Of a stretch of DNA of 64,000 bases, positions 45,101 through 56,284 are shown piece by piece. This stretch comes from Schistocephalus solidus. Lineage: Eukaryota; Platyhelminthes; Cestoda; Diphyllobothriidea; Diphyllobothriidae. The notes beneath the pieces were generated by a model. That model saw nothing but the letters and a program-made list of their open reading frames with translations. It was not told the DNA's origin and ran no database searches. The position numbers and the translations under genes are program-made. Numbering within the stretch: the stretch's first letter is position 1; each line of letters begins with the position of its first letter. The stretch spans positions 62,001 to 126,000 of the forward strand of contig WEDG01000466.1 of the NCBI GenBank assembly GCA_017591395.1. The letters are read 5' to 3'.

Positions 45101-48100
45101 TAAACAAGCTTGTATGCAGCGCAAACAGAATGATAGGCAAGTTCATGAAGAAATCGGTGGCCTTCAAATCCAATGTTTTCGTGTTGACGCCATTTGACGA
45201 TCTGCCCAAGTCCACAAGCCAGGAGAACCCCAAAACTACCCATCGGTTAATTACGAGGCACCTCAAACTTTTAGTTGTAAAAGTTGATGAACCAGCTAGT
45301 TAGTCTCCTAATCTAAGACTCTGAATGGACAGTGAAGTCATTCTAAAAGTTTTTGACGCACATTGAGTGTCGGACAGTGGAAGCAGCCGAGTAAATTGTG
45401 TCATTTTCCGTTGTCTCCTTGTTCCTGTGTGATTTGGCCAACAAAACTGTTGACAAGCGTCTCTGAGAAAGATATCATGGGATAGATTAGCACCTAAAAC
45501 AAGTGCATATCATCGAGCTCAGAAAATTGTGCCTTTAAACGTTCTTGAAATTGAAAAAAAGAAAAGGACGCTATCTGTTCACCTCTGTCCTGACTAAACG
45601 CAGAAGTGGTTTTGAGTAGACTAAGGTGAGAGAAAAAAGAGCTACGTTATATTTTGAAAGTGTATTTCAAAAGGTTTTAGCAAAATGACCACCATTCACC
45701 GTGAAGAAGATGGGGCACACAAACTACGTAACACCGTAAGATCACAAACGAATGACCGAAGACTGCAATTATCAACATTCTGAAGAATCTTCCTTGAATA
45801 ACTAGTAAAATATATATCATATTGAACTTCCTACCAAACGGTGCCAGCGTCGTGCGCTGATGACCTCATTGTTGTAGTTTAAATAAACAGAGAGAGAGAG
45901 AGTTAACAATCAGAATATAATGGGTGGTATAGGCCAACGGATTTAAATATAAGAAAATTTGCATGTGAACGGAGATTAGGAAAAATAGCAGCTCAATTTC
46001 AAAAGTCCGCTCATGGCTGGTCTTCCCCTTGTCATTCTGGACCCGATATGTCAGTAAACTATTTAGACATGCCGAGTTTTCGGCACTTTTATTAGTACAT
46101 CTTTCTCCGTGGCAGGGAAAGTCAACAATCAGCTGCCCTTCTGTGACCTCCAAGTTACAGTGGTATGTTATAAGGCAACTAGAGGTAATTGCATCCTCCA
46201 TTTCAGAAGCAGCTAGTCTGTGGGTTACAAAGGAAGCGTTGTCAGAATCCTCTTACAATATATTAAAATGCACCATAGCAATGACCATGGCAGGCGAGAT
46301 GAGATTAAATGCTTACACGACTTATTTGACCAATGCTTCTTTTAAGTCCTCTGTAGCTCGGAAAACGCCACTCCGAACGATTGGACGATAAAGGCCACGC
46401 AGGGTCGCGGGTTTGAGAGAAGGGAGTCATGTGACTGGTGTGGCGCGCTACCTCACTGACGCACCCGCGAGGTGGAAAGTGCTACGCCCGAGCAGCAAGG
46501 ACCGGTCAGTCCACCGTCCCAGTCCGACCAGTACGCTGAGTTAGCGTCAACCACGACAGCCCTGGCGGGGAAATAAGTCACGCGAGCCCACTATTGGTCG
46601 CGGACCAGCAGCCAGTAGGCAAGCCAACGAACGCGGCGAGGCAGCACAAGTACCGGAGGAGCAAACAAAGTACTCTGATTATCGAAGCGCGTCAGTTTAG
46701 ATATATCTCGGTCTACGAATGCATCTCTAATTCTTTGTCTTATTCGGGGGATGATAATCACGATAAGATATCTTGACCTCAGGCCTTCAGGTATGATAAT
46801 GTATATGATAAATGATACACACTTTGGATTGGGTATGACCGGCTGATGACGGCTAATAAGCCAGGAATGGCCATTTTGATCTCTCATGTGTTTATCGGTT
46901 CCAGCTCACCCTACATATGAGAATACCTTGCCCAGGGTGCACCAAGCAAGAAGCAAGCAGCTGTTTCACAGTCGTTACCTATCATCAGTAAGCCATCTGC
47001 CCTAAAATTTGAGGTATATACAGAAGATATATAAGCGCGTTGCCCTCACTGATGTGCTTGCGATTTTTCTCGATCTCATTCTGTCCATCTGCTAGCTTAG
47101 TACTGGGGATATCGAACGTTGTGTGATAGGACACATGCCACATATAATATGTTGCTAAGGGTGTAACAGACACAATGTACGGTATCGCCAGTAGCATGCT
47201 GGCAGGCGGACAGGATGGGATCGAGCAAGTTCCTGCCCACAGCAGTGAAGGTAACGCGTTTACTTGACTTAAATATATTACGCTTATCATCTCTCAAAAA
47301 GGACAAAGAAAGAGCGAGTTCGTTGACCGAACTGTGTTCGTACTGACGTTTTGGAAACTGTCTCGCTTCCATTATCAGAGTATTGTGTTTGTTGCTCCTG
47401 ATGGTCTTGAGTTATTTAGTCTGGCCACCTGCTGGATGCCAGAACTTTGACCTGCACGTTCACCACTGACTACTTTTGGGCTGCACGAGGTTGACCGAGG
47501 GAGGTGCGTACGTCACATTTGACTCCTTTGAGGTTGGCGTAGTCAATGTGGCCATTGGCCTCCCAAAAGTCAATCGGCAGTCTAGTCAGTTTTTGGTATT
47601 CGCGTGAGTTGATTTCAGCAAGAGGCAGAGTTGGACGTTAGTCACTTGACATCCGGTCATCGCCCCTCTTTTCCGTTTGCCTCGGTTCTCGGTTTTACGC
47701 GCTCGTTTGTCCTTCTCGCCCTGCAAGAACTGCAAGAACTGATTCGAGCCACGTACCAGGTGCCTAGCCGGTGGTATGCAAGTCTGTGCCTCGGTTGAAT
47801 TTCCCAGTCGAGCACCGAATTTCAAGCCATCTTCTCATTGGCCATCTTCTCATTGGCTTTGCCAGTCACCCTCGCTTTCTCAGAGGCAAAACCGTGGTTC
47901 AACTTCTGCACGTGAGCCTAGGCCAAAGGCAACTCGTCCTTGCGGTTGATTGCAAACTGGTGTTCATGCAATTTGGTGCCTGTCAGAAACATCTTCCGAC
48001 GTATTCAAACACACTGTAGCGTTGACAGTGTGAGGAAGAAGGTGATGGCGTACTTACATACCCTTTATAAAGTCAATGGTTATCCAAAGGCTTTTATCCG

Positions 48101-51100
48101 AAAGCGTCTCAATAAGCCTCATTTTGAGCGGTTGAGCGGAGAAAAACCAAAATTCGCATCCCATACACATCTCATTCTTCTAACTCTGGGAGCCCCGTCG
48201 ACAGCCGCACAGCCGGTAGCATAAGCAAAACATTAAAAACAAAGACATGGAGAACGGAGTGGACATTTCTGGCAAAATATCGTCAGCATCCACCCTCAGC
48301 TGTTGCACAACGAGGAAACGAGTAAATATGGTTAAGAGTTTCACTTCATTTCGTCGCTACGGACGTCACGGGAATAAAAACGTGGAAAAGGTCAAATTTG
48401 GAGAGGCCAATCAATGACTTATGAATTATAAAACAACCAGGGGAACTTTCTCCAGCATTGAAAAGCCGTTGAATATTTGACGGTTTTTGTGTTTTCAATC
48501 TACCACCCATAAAGATGGGTTCTGTGCCATCTGTTTATTATAACCTCCTGGCTACGAGTTCTTCAAACCAGGACATTCTTTCTGATGCATCTGGCCGGTT
48601 AAGTGAAAGGTGCGGACTAAGCCGAACATGAAAGCACATCATCGAGAAAAATGAACCTCAACGATGAAAGTCGGCGATCCATATGCTCTGCATCACTGGC
48701 AAAATTATTCTCTTATAAATTAACCCTTGAGAAATCTGAAGAAGGTTAACCCAGCATGAAGTTAAAGAAACTAGTAGAGCACTATTTACTGGAACCAAAA
48801 GTGCGCGACAGTTTATCAGCTGCATAGCAAAAAACAACGAATTCGACAATATAGTAAACTTGAATTCGTACAGAAAAATCGATGCAAAAAAGAAAGGTCA
48901 TGATTTAATTCCATAAGGCTGATCAATAAAATTAGTAATGTAAAAAATATGAGAAGGATAAATGGTGGAAGGAATAAAGAAAGCTGAAATGTGTCAGTCT
49001 AGAAGCTACAGGTTATCACGGCAGATTTAGGCTGAACACATGCTCCAACTGTTTACACAGGTTCGGTTTCACCCGCTTTATCCAGCTAATTTCAAAGTAG
49101 CGCAAATTATGTGTTGTCCGTGCCCGAACAAGCACTCGGAAGGATGTTTTGGGGTCAACAACATCACCATTATCAAGCCAGGGTAACCTCTGGCTCTCTG
49201 ATTTACACATTTTCCTTGCTTTCTCCTTTCCTCGCTTATCCTTCTCACTATGTTTTAAATTACTAATTTTATTGATCAGCTTTATGAAACTAAACCATGA
49301 CCTTTCTGTTTTTGCTGCAATTTTTCGTATCAAATCCATTTTTGTTATATTTGCATGTGGTCGGATTTTAAAGTTCTCCGAAATTTATTGATTATTTTTC
49401 TGCTGCAGACAAAAGAGCCCACTTTTTATGATGGAACCATTTTCGTTAAATTTGCTTACGTTTATCTCCCGACGTGCGATTTTAACTGCGTAATAGAATT
49501 ATGTTTTTTGCTAAGATATTGCTGAATAAATTAATCTTTTGCTCGTTGCCTTTCTACAGTATGGTTTAAAGTAGACCATACAATAGGTATGATATCAGTA
49601 TTTTAAAATTTAACGTACCCACTTAGGGATGCAAGTTTCCGCGACAATGTATGGAGTATACGTTAGGAGCAGGTGAGCTGTGGAAAATGTTAGCAAAATA
49701 ATTTTACTCTGGGTGTTATTACTGCAGTTACTAACAGGAATTCCCACCAATCATAAAATTTTATTTGTTTAAATTCGCAAAGCTTTCGGTTTTCTAAAAG
49801 TTACCAGTTTGTTTGCACTGTGATTCATTTGCTTTACTTGGAGAACGCACAAACACACGTATGCGCGGACTTAGTATAGGATAGCTATTAGCATAAGGAA
49901 TTGCCGGAATTTAACCTTTTGACAGGGTTAAGAATGTATACAAAATATTCTGCACGCAAATTAAACATCTTTCAGAACGGAGTAGGTGCAAAACTAAAAT
50001 GCTGAACGTTTTGGATGCCTAAAATGGTTTCTCTCAATTTTAAGTCATCACGCCTACTGTATATATGGTGATCCCTTTGCGCTGCAGTGGAGCAGAACTC
50101 TTCAAAGCATTATAGGTTAGGCGACACACATTTCAACGAAACCCAGGAAATCTGCAGTGGCCATCTCAGGCATTCACTTTCGTTTAAAACTCTTTAGGGT
50201 TCCTGCCGAGGAATAGAAATTCCAGAGGGTGAGCTCAATAACCCCAACCTTCATAGATCATAACCGTTTCGCTTAATCTTTTGAAGTGTGCTTATGTAAA
50301 ACGTTATAGATTACTTCCTCAGACTGTTGTGCTGGTAAAACTGATAAATGATTTTGCTGATTTCATTAATTCTCCTGCATAGGCCATCTCAATGGCGAAG
50401 GACGAAAGTTATCTCTATACGATAAAAATTCACACAACACGCACAAGAGTCCTGGTAAGCTCGACTACTTTACTATCGCATTTTGACCGTCTCAAACGTT
50501 AGATGCTCTAAGTTTAAAAACGATTGTGGTTAAAGTTGCCTTGTGTGCTGTCACCTTATCTATGTGAAAGTTGCCCTCGATTTTTTGGAGAGCATATTGA
50601 TATGTCAACACCCAGTATTATTTCATTGCGTGGAGAACTCATTGGAAAATATATGTCAGTTTACTATAATACCAAAAACGGTGCACGATGAGGAACTAGG
50701 CATGGCTTCCTTATATAGCATGGTCTGCTTAACACATACATAAACAGGTGTAAGAGTTAACGGCTCTCCAAAATTGGTTAAAAGGCAAGAATTATGCCTT
50801 TAAAAATAATTAACTACTCAATCCATAATTGAGTAACGAAGATACAAGCTCATGTCAGTTCGCCTTATAAATAGGAGAGTTTTTTGTGTTTGAGGTTGAT
50901 CTTAATGAAATAGAATTGTGTGGAGGCTTGGAAAGTCTCAAATTCCTATTCACGGGTGTGTTTCAATCTCTAAATTCCTTTTCTAATGCAGTGGTGGCTT
51001 ACGTTCCTCTGAACTCAGTCGCCCATTCAATTTCTCTTTAGAAGGGCGGCTATAATGGCGGCGTTGTCCTACTTCATCTGGACCGTTTGCGTCAACGTGG

Positions 51101-54100
51101 CTGGCCTGATCTCTGGCAGAGGGCGTTGGAGGCTTTGTTGAATGTGTCCATGTTTTTGCCTGCGGCGGAGCAGGTAAGAGTAATTACCATCAATACTTAG
51201 TGTTTTTTGATAATTATTTGGGAGATTCTCACATATTTTAGAGGCATTTGGGCTAACAACAGGCATTATTATAAAGTGCTAGTCCGTTATGAGCAGGTGA
51301 CCTTGGACTTCATTCCGCAGGACATCTATACACCTTCCCTAACCGTTATACTATCCCCAACTTAACGCAATCCAGAACCCTAACCCTGCCCATCCTTAAT
51401 GCAAAACTTGCACTAAATCCAACCTTAACCCCTTAAAATTGACTAAAAAACCATATTTTCTATGGTGATCCATATTTCCAGGTTGTACCGAAGGATGGGT
51501 ATATTTACGGAAACCACAAGGATTCCATAGAATCTATAATGACCGATTTGGCATCATCCCTGAAGTGAATAATTGGTCCATGTGTCTTATACCACAGTGT
51601 TACGTAATGTAAGAGAAGTGTTGGAACTTGCCAGTAAAAAAAAGAAAATAGCGCTTTCCGGAGGCAAACAATTAAACTATTAAGCTTACTCGTTTTGGCT
51701 GGGAGAATATGCGATTTCGGAAAAACTAACCCAGACTGTCGCATTTAAAAGACAGAATCATTGTTATAAAGCGTTCGTATAATTAGAGAATACCTAGTAA
51801 CGGCAATGAAGTCCCTACTGTTCTCACGTTGGTGTTTGAAAGCAACTCTCTTTGCAAGCACAGAGACGCTGGGCAACGCAGGATTCAAATTCTAGCAGTA
51901 TTGTAACGGGAAAGTTGGGTGCCATCTATATAGAGGGCTCCACCTTGATTTAAAATATCCGGCCAGGTGACTGCTTGCGCGTCCGTTCATCCTTCACAAC
52001 ATGATTTTTACCGAATCGAGGAAGGTAAGACGGTTGAGACAACGTTCACCGTAGTAGCTTTGTGATATTTATGCGCAAAGAGAGTTACCTTGTTTCGTGC
52101 CTCATAACCCATAGGTGGCTCTTGTTTCTAGATGGCTTCACATGAAAGGAAATCAAATCGTCTGCAAATTAACGTGTACTATTGTGGCCGAACCGGGATA
52201 TCTCTCTTCGTTTGTATAAATGAACATTACCTTATCCCAGGTAGCCATGCACAAACTGGACACTGCCCAACAACGAAGGGTTGCAAATTCCTCAAGGTTA
52301 TGTGCTCAGATGAGGCATGCATTAATGTGCATATTGATTTAGATACTACTTACAAATTTCTCAAGGGCAAGTGGAAGCGAAAACAGCCACTATCAACCCG
52401 ATAACTGAATGCATCGGCTGTCTGGTAGCTTACCTTTAGCCAACCACCGAATTTTCTATTAGGCTTTGTTTAAATTTTCCTTTTTGTGTACATCTACCCT
52501 ATGTCTGAAGATGAAATGGGATACCTGATTCGAAAATTCACATAATAACGTTATTTTTTTCCCTTGGAATATCAGTTTATTCTAATTGCATTTCATGGGA
52601 TGTCAATATCGTAAGACATACGTATGCATTTGGAGTGTAGATTTTTTCCTACCCGCTCCACGAACGGATAAAGGTGTGGATTTGCGAGGGTTTCACGAGA
52701 GCAGATTTCTTTCCTACTGCGATGTTGAAGCAATAAGATTCTGCCCTCTGGGTGAAACCTACATCACAATCTACTCAGTCAATCTACAACAAAAGATGCA
52801 TTTCCGATCTCAGAATTTCCGATCTCAGAAAGGTAACAACAGAAGTTGGAGTCTTGGCAATCTTGGCTGTATTGGAGTCTCCATAGCTGATGCCCACCAC
52901 AAGCTTTGAACATTCCACGAACGCAAAGAAGAACAGGGGGAATTTCACCAGGATAGATTTCCTGCAAATGTATTTGAAACCTTACTATATGCAATAACAC
53001 GTCCCAATGCAAGAAAAACTGAAAAAGACGAGCAGTGTGGACAAAAATTGGAGAGTAATTTCTAAATAATAGTTGCAATAGTCCAATATTTCCGAAAAAG
53101 CTTGTAAACAATTCCACAAGAGTCCTAACTGCAACAAAAGAAACGGTACTATACATAGCAATGAATTCCAATCCGTTTGATAGCATTGACTTGGATTTCC
53201 GGAAAAGCTTTGAATCTATTATAGCTTCAAGGGAATTATCAGAGGACAAACGACCCACAATTCGAAATACTACGGTAAAAACTTTAAAGAACCGCAGGAC
53301 GTACCCCAGGTTATCTTTTGGTGAAAAGAAAACACTAAATTAACTTAAGAAAACTGAAACCATCATAAAATTACCTTCTAACAAAGGCGATTCCATGGAT
53401 ATTTTAAATAGAAGACATCAATGCTAGCAGATGATTCAACTTGCACGCCCCTAACTGACGAACTCACATATCGAGAAAGCATTGAACCGTCTCACAGAAA
53501 TAACATTAATTTCTGGCGTTCTAGCTAAATCCTTGAAACAGGATGAGCCAACGTTTGCCAAACGATGCGGATTTCTGAAAGGTCACAAAACTGGCATTTC
53601 GCCGCAACCACTTGTCCCCGTAATTGGTGCAAGGTTTCTAAGGAAACGTGCCTTATTTTACAACGCTCCGTAAAGCAGCATGTGTTATGCTTAGTTAGCA
53701 AAAAAATAAGGTTAACACTTTCTGGAGATGAACAGCAAAACAAAATACGCTGTCCTTGTTCACTGGGAGTATATGAAGTTCAGAAAAAAACTAACAAATA
53801 CTGTCCCCAAGTTTACCCAAAATACGCATTAATAAAAAAAATTAAAGTAACGTTTGCGTTTTTACGTATTATTCTCGCGTCAGTGTTCGAAAGAACATCT
53901 GATTGCAGACACAAAGACCGAATCGTGGAGGATTTTAAGATGAATCCATCTACCGTTCTTACCTTTGATCAAAATATCAGGCTGGTTAGGTGGGTGCGTG
54001 TGCGTCATTGCATCTCTCACAGCAAGAAAGCTAGGAAATGAATACAATTGGGGCAGCGTCCATCGTATTAGTTATGTGGTATTCATGCACAAGTCCAGTT

Positions 54101-55833
54101 ACCCTACTTTCCCTGCCTACAGGACATAATGAGTGTTCTAGTCTGGATGAACAAGGATCTCTTCTACCCCCTGCCCTGTGTGTGGAACCTACAATTAAAC
54201 CCTGTGGCATACATGTCCGCCTGTCTGCATTCACGCAGCGCAACTTGCTGGGGGTCTGTGGAAAGACCACATGCCAAACTTCTGCACATGAATCGCCGAG
54301 ACAAATTTGAGCTGACTGATGACGAGCATCTTACGTCTGCTGACACACCAGAGACAGAGAAATATGGTAATTGCATAGCAGCACCGTTCTTGTTTGAATT
54401 ATAAACGACTTTTTTTGTGCATTTTGTGTAAAAAGGCAGAAATCATTCAACAATCCTGGAAACTAACGATGTCTATGCCAAAGCATGGAGTAGTTAAATC
54501 GAGGTTAACCGGTCGCAAAACTCCTTCGGTGGGGATTATATAAGAAGTAATGTCTCATAAATCCTTTCGTCAAAAATGAGGGATCTAAACCCGAAGAGAT
54601 GTAGACATTCAGAGTTGAATTTTAAATTTCAGTCCGCGATCGTGTCCAGTGGTACCTGTTTGAAAGAAAGAAGATAAGCCTTCTGAACGGATACAAGTTT
54701 TCGGACACAACAGCCAACCTATCGCATGGAACAATTGAAAAGGTAACTCCCTTTTAGTAATTATCAAAATTTGTTAAAATTAAAAAGTGCAGCCAAGCAC
54801 ATCAATGCTAATTTCGCATAGCGAGTAAACGTAACGGTTCTAGGAAAAGGGACGTGTAATTGACGTATAGCAGACGGCGAAAGACAACGAAAATAATACC
54901 GGAAAAGACAACTCAGAAAGAAATACCTTCATTCAAAGGTGCTTGGTACTGAGGCCTATTTTACATTCTCATCTGAGCATGGCTCCAAATAAAAGTAAAG
55001 TTCGTGGCCGTACTTAGATTCCTGTGATGACATCTGAACATGCGGAAAACAGGTGAGCTACAAGGAAGTGCAAACTGCTATGCATAAGCTTCCTGAAGGA
55101 GTCAGGTTTTCGTTCATTGATTACGTGACAGCAGCCACTGGTGTGGCATTACTGTGCAGCACCTAGTTGTTCAATGTACCAAACAGACCATTCCCCGCTA
55201 TCATATTTTTAATAGAAACAGCTCATTACAATGGACCTTTCATGGTGCAGAAACTGATGCATATTTTTTGCAGCCTTAAAGCCAAAACACATGGATATCA
55301 TGAGCCAACTACAGTGAAGAACCTGCAGAGGGCCTGTCTAACAAAAACTCTTATCTCCCTGTTTTCTTAGGTCCCCATGGTTTGGCTAACGTGGATAAAA
55401 TCTTGTCTGTATTCTGTGACTGAATTAATGAGTACCACGACTTTCCCGCTGTTACGTTTGGTTAAAAATGCAAAATTGTATGCTTACAGTTAACTATGCT
55501 TTTTTTCTTCACTGCATGAGGAAGTGCAGGTCTTCTAAGATCTTTGATTAATTAACCACATCGTCTATATTTCAGGATAGCTAGCCTATACGGCACTAAT
55601 TTCTGTGTGTTTTCAATATTCTTTCAGATATACCAACAAGTTCACACAAATGCTAAATTACCGAGAAGTCTGTCATTCTGTACTGAAAACGAGGACATCT
55701 ATGAATTCTGCGACAGGAGGGCTGAACGTCTGCGGGTCCCTAGAGCGCATGCGTATTTTTTTGACCAATCGCACGCCAAGCAATTGCGAAAGAAAGCGGG
55801 CATCACCCTGGCCTTTCATATTAACTTTGATGG
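38874..55833 (+). CDS. LARGE: LARGE-type glycosyltransferase (xylosyl/glucuronyltransferase family), partial multi-exon gene
   Basis: In animals LARGE proteins are Golgi type II membrane enzymes that extend the xylose-glucuronate chain (matriglycan) on alpha-dystroglycan. Eight + strand exons (38874-39161, 40279-40374, 41989-42072, 50383-50454, 51042-51173, 54123-54366, 54633-54742, 55628-55833) join in phase with GT-AG introns. The GT8 domain is read in order: IHIAQVIVGVAQ, VVTLKSIL, SSHYSATSATLRLYLPEIL, ISIDTDVLFLDDISELWDL with the metal-binding DTD, GYNGGVVLLHLDRLRQRGW, EQDIMSVL and YPLPCVWNLQL. All match LARGE1/LARGE2 closely. The last exon (NEDIYEFCDRRAERLRVPRA, then ITLAFHINFDG) matches the junction into the second, glucuronyltransferase domain. 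No N-terminal membrane anchor exon was found and the second domain's remaining exons are not in the window. LARGE1 and LARGE2 cannot be told apart. Introns hold RTE and Penelope debris. Confidence 0.88.
40279..40374 (+). CDS. LARGE: LARGE exon
   Basis: Acceptor TTTTCTTTCAG ends at 40278 and donor GTGAGT starts at 40375. It encodes AWMHSSHYSATSATLRLYLP, matching the SWIPNKHYSG..LMKLVLP stretch of LARGE proteins. Phase 0 at both ends. Confidence 0.85.
41989..42072 (+). CDS. LARGE: LARGE exon with DxD motif
   Basis: Acceptor GTTTTCAG ends at 41988, donor GTACGA starts at 42073. The 28 codons read VISIDTDVLFLDDISELWDL and then YEADENQ. DTD is the Mn2+/nucleotide-sugar-binding DxD motif of GT8 enzymes. 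Confidence 0.92.
42073..43869. other. LARGE intron, nothing further recognised
   Basis: AT-rich intron sequence with only unsupported frames. A GC-richer stretch at 43620-43830 may be a degraded repeat, but I cannot assign it. Confidence 0.4.
43870..44580 (-). repeat. RTE 3' UTR, 5'-truncated copy in LARGE intron
   Basis: On the minus strand it carries the later part of module 1, all of module 2 and the terminal hairpin end (3' end at about 43880, GTTCGACCGTCGATTTCGAC on +). No coding part is present. It is very similar to 21998-22640 of copy B, so it is a fairly recent insertion. Confidence 0.85.
44851..45303 (+). pseudogene. Unknown basic ORF with a single in-frame stop
   Basis: One frame stays open for 151 codons apart from a TAA at 45034-45036. 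The product is Lys/Arg-rich (SRKTGKSKDK, KINKLVCSANRMIGKFMKKS). I do not recognise it. A 165-codon frame lies on the opposite strand, so chance or strand-mirroring is possible. It sits in a LARGE intron. Confidence 0.2.
46836..46885 (+). repeat. SINE body fragment
   Basis: GATTGGGTATGACCGGCTGA followed by TGACGGCTAATAAGCCAGGA and ATGGCCATT matches the body of the tRNA-derived SINE at 7870-8060. No A/B box is seen nearby. Confidence 0.6.
47820..48230 (+). mobile_element. Penelope-like RT remnant
   Basis: In the + frames, FASHPRFLRGKTVVQLL and then VNGYPKAFIRKRLNKPHF recall the region after the Penelope RT core (SNHP..KR..V..L, then a short helix and NGYP..FI). It is diverged, frameshifted and too short to place in a subfamily. 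It lies in a LARGE intron. Confidence 0.5.
48231..50382. other. LARGE intron, nothing recognised
   Basis: AT-rich, with short frames lacking any family signal. Confidence 0.45.
50383..50454 (+). CDS. LARGE: LARGE exon (variable GT8 segment)
   Basis: Acceptor CCTGCATAG ends at 50382 and donor GTAAGC starts at 50455. Its 24 codons (AISMAKDESYLY, then TIKIHTTRTRVL) fill the gap that LARGE uses for VVGLVENQSDWY and the following loop. Phase 0 on both sides fits the neighbours. The sequence is more diverged than adjacent exons. Confidence 0.6.
51042..51173 (+). CDS. LARGE: LARGE exon (GFNTGV-type motif)
   Basis: Acceptor TTTCTCTTTAG ends at 51041 and donor GTAAGA starts at 51174. It reads GGYNGGVVLLHLDRLRQRGW and then PDLWQRALEALL. 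This matches the FNTGVILLWLDRLQQTGW block of LARGE, the acceptor-side loop and helix of the GT8 fold. Confidence 0.92.
51340..51440. repeat. Degenerate telomere-like C-strand tract
   Basis: Contains AACCCTAACCCTGCC at about 51372 followed by CTAAATCCAACCTTAACCCC. It resembles the longer tract at 5930-6190. Two adjacent CCCTAA units are intact. Confidence 0.5.
52132..52404 (+). CDS. Possible histidine acid phosphatase C-terminal exon
   Basis: The frame follows a TTGTTTCTAG acceptor-like site and reads SHERKSNRLQINVYYCGRTG, then LIPGSHAQTGHCPTTKGC. This recalls the C-terminus of histidine acid phosphatases (ELHxxxxxxxxVxxYYRN, then LxLPGCxxxCPLxxF). The catalytic N-terminal RHGxRxP part is not found nearby. 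If real, it is a lone exon or a decayed gene lying inside the LARGE intron. The resemblance is weak. Confidence 0.25.
   Translation: MASHERKSNRLQINVYYCGRTGISLFVCINEHYLIPGSHAQTGHCPTTKGCKFLKVMCSDEACINVHIDLDTTYKFLKGKWKRKQPLSTR
54123..54366 (+). CDS. LARGE: LARGE exon (end of GT8 domain)
   Basis: Acceptor CCTGCCTACAG ends at 54122 and donor GTAATT starts at 54367. It reads DIMSVLVWMNKDLFYPLPCV, then WNLQLNP and AKLLHMNRRDKFELTDDEHL. With the preceding EQ this restores the DQDIFNAVI and LPCVWNVQL blocks of LARGE. HMN replaces the usual HWN of the C-terminal metal-binding motif, so the conserved His is kept. It leaves one base of a split codon. Confidence 0.92.
54633..54742 (+). CDS. LARGE: LARGE exon (inter-domain region)
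   Basis: Acceptor TTTAAATTTCAG ends at 54632 and donor GTAACT starts at 54743. Two bases complete the split codon, then RDRVQWYLFERKKISLLNGY and ANLSHGTIEK follow. It corresponds to the helix after the GT8 domain in LARGE (FFRNLYLTFLEYDG), with low similarity. Confidence 0.78.
55628..55833 (+). CDS. LARGE: LARGE exon (start of second glycosyltransferase domain)
   Basis: Acceptor CAATATTCTTTCAG ends at 55627. It reads LPRSLSFCTENEDIYEFCDR, then RAERLRVPRAHAYFF and ITLAFHINFDG, matching the LARGE stretch [20 protein letters not shown] and VTLVAQLSMDRL. A donor GTATGC at 55834 fits; without splicing, a stop follows at 55844-55846. Continuation beyond the window is expected from the family. Confidence 0.85.
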
Positions 55834-55892
55834 GTATGCAGATTAATATTGTACCGTGAAGTATTTGACAAAGTACTGTTTATATACATGTG

Positions 55893-56282
55893 GTTATCTG
55901 TACCCCATGTGCACCCCAAGCGGGTCGTGCAGCCTAAACGGGCCATGTGGTAGATACGTTGGACCAACACGGCGGCCAAATCGGGGTACGTCAGACGTTA
56001 TTCGGGTTGCGCTCCCATAACAAATGCTGAACATGGGGGATGTGGTGGCACACCTAGGGGCGGCTCCGGCCGCGCCAGCCACATGCGCCCTCTCTCATCT
56101 TCAGTCTGCTTGACTCTGTCTTGACACCGGGCATAGGTGGGGGAGGAGGAGAGAGTGCGGTAGATGCAGTGCAAGGTTATTATCACGTAAAACTACTCCA
56201 CGTGCAAGTCACCGTCCCTGCACCACCCTTCTGTGGAGCATATGGTGGACATCATCGGACTTCGACGGTCGAAATCTCGTCT
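55893..56282 (+). repeat. Short element sharing RTE 3' tail (head type 2), first of tandem pair
   Basis: The head (AAACGGGCCATGTGGTAGAT, GGACCAACACGGCGGCCAAA, CATAACAAATGCTGAACATG) is not found in the LINE. From GTGGTGGCACACC (about 56040) on, the sequence follows the RTE 3' UTR module 2 to its end. Total about 390 bp. Confidence 0.75.
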
Positions 56283-56284
56283 TG

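Larger units (their letters stand above)
44581..47819. other. LARGE intron, unassigned repeat-like sequence
   Basis: Contains a (GA)n run near 45888-45904, a GC-rich segment at 46390-46660 of unknown nature, and a SINE body at 46836-46885. A + frame at 44851-45303 is open except for one stop. None of these supports a gene call. Confidence 0.4.
51174..54122. other. LARGE intron with unassigned open frames
   Basis: Includes a possible phosphatase-like exon (52132-52404), a 159-codon minus frame (52779-53258) and a 158-codon + frame (53565-54041) that I cannot assign. A 14-bp sequence (ATTTCCGATCTCAG) is duplicated in tandem at about 52799-52828. Confidence 0.35.

Noticed and set aside
45855..45880. 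GCGTCGTGCGCTGATGACC as a hammerhead ribozyme
   Set aside because: Has CUGAUGA after a GUC, but no GAAA or stem II follows.
45888..45904. (GA)n microsatellite of interest
   Set aside because: Very short and ordinary.
52799..52828. Tandem ATTTCCGATCTCAG resembling a sequencing-adapter end
   Set aside because: Only the short TTCCGATCT core matches and the flanks are ordinary; a 14-bp local duplication explains it.
52779..53258. 159-codon minus ORF
   Set aside because: Hydrophobic, no motif, overlaps the reverse complement of several + frames; unsupported.
53565..54041. 158-codon + ORF just upstream of a LARGE exon
   Set aside because: No motif recognised, and it ends at 54041, before the exon at 54123, in an intron whose splice sites already fit. 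It may be chance.
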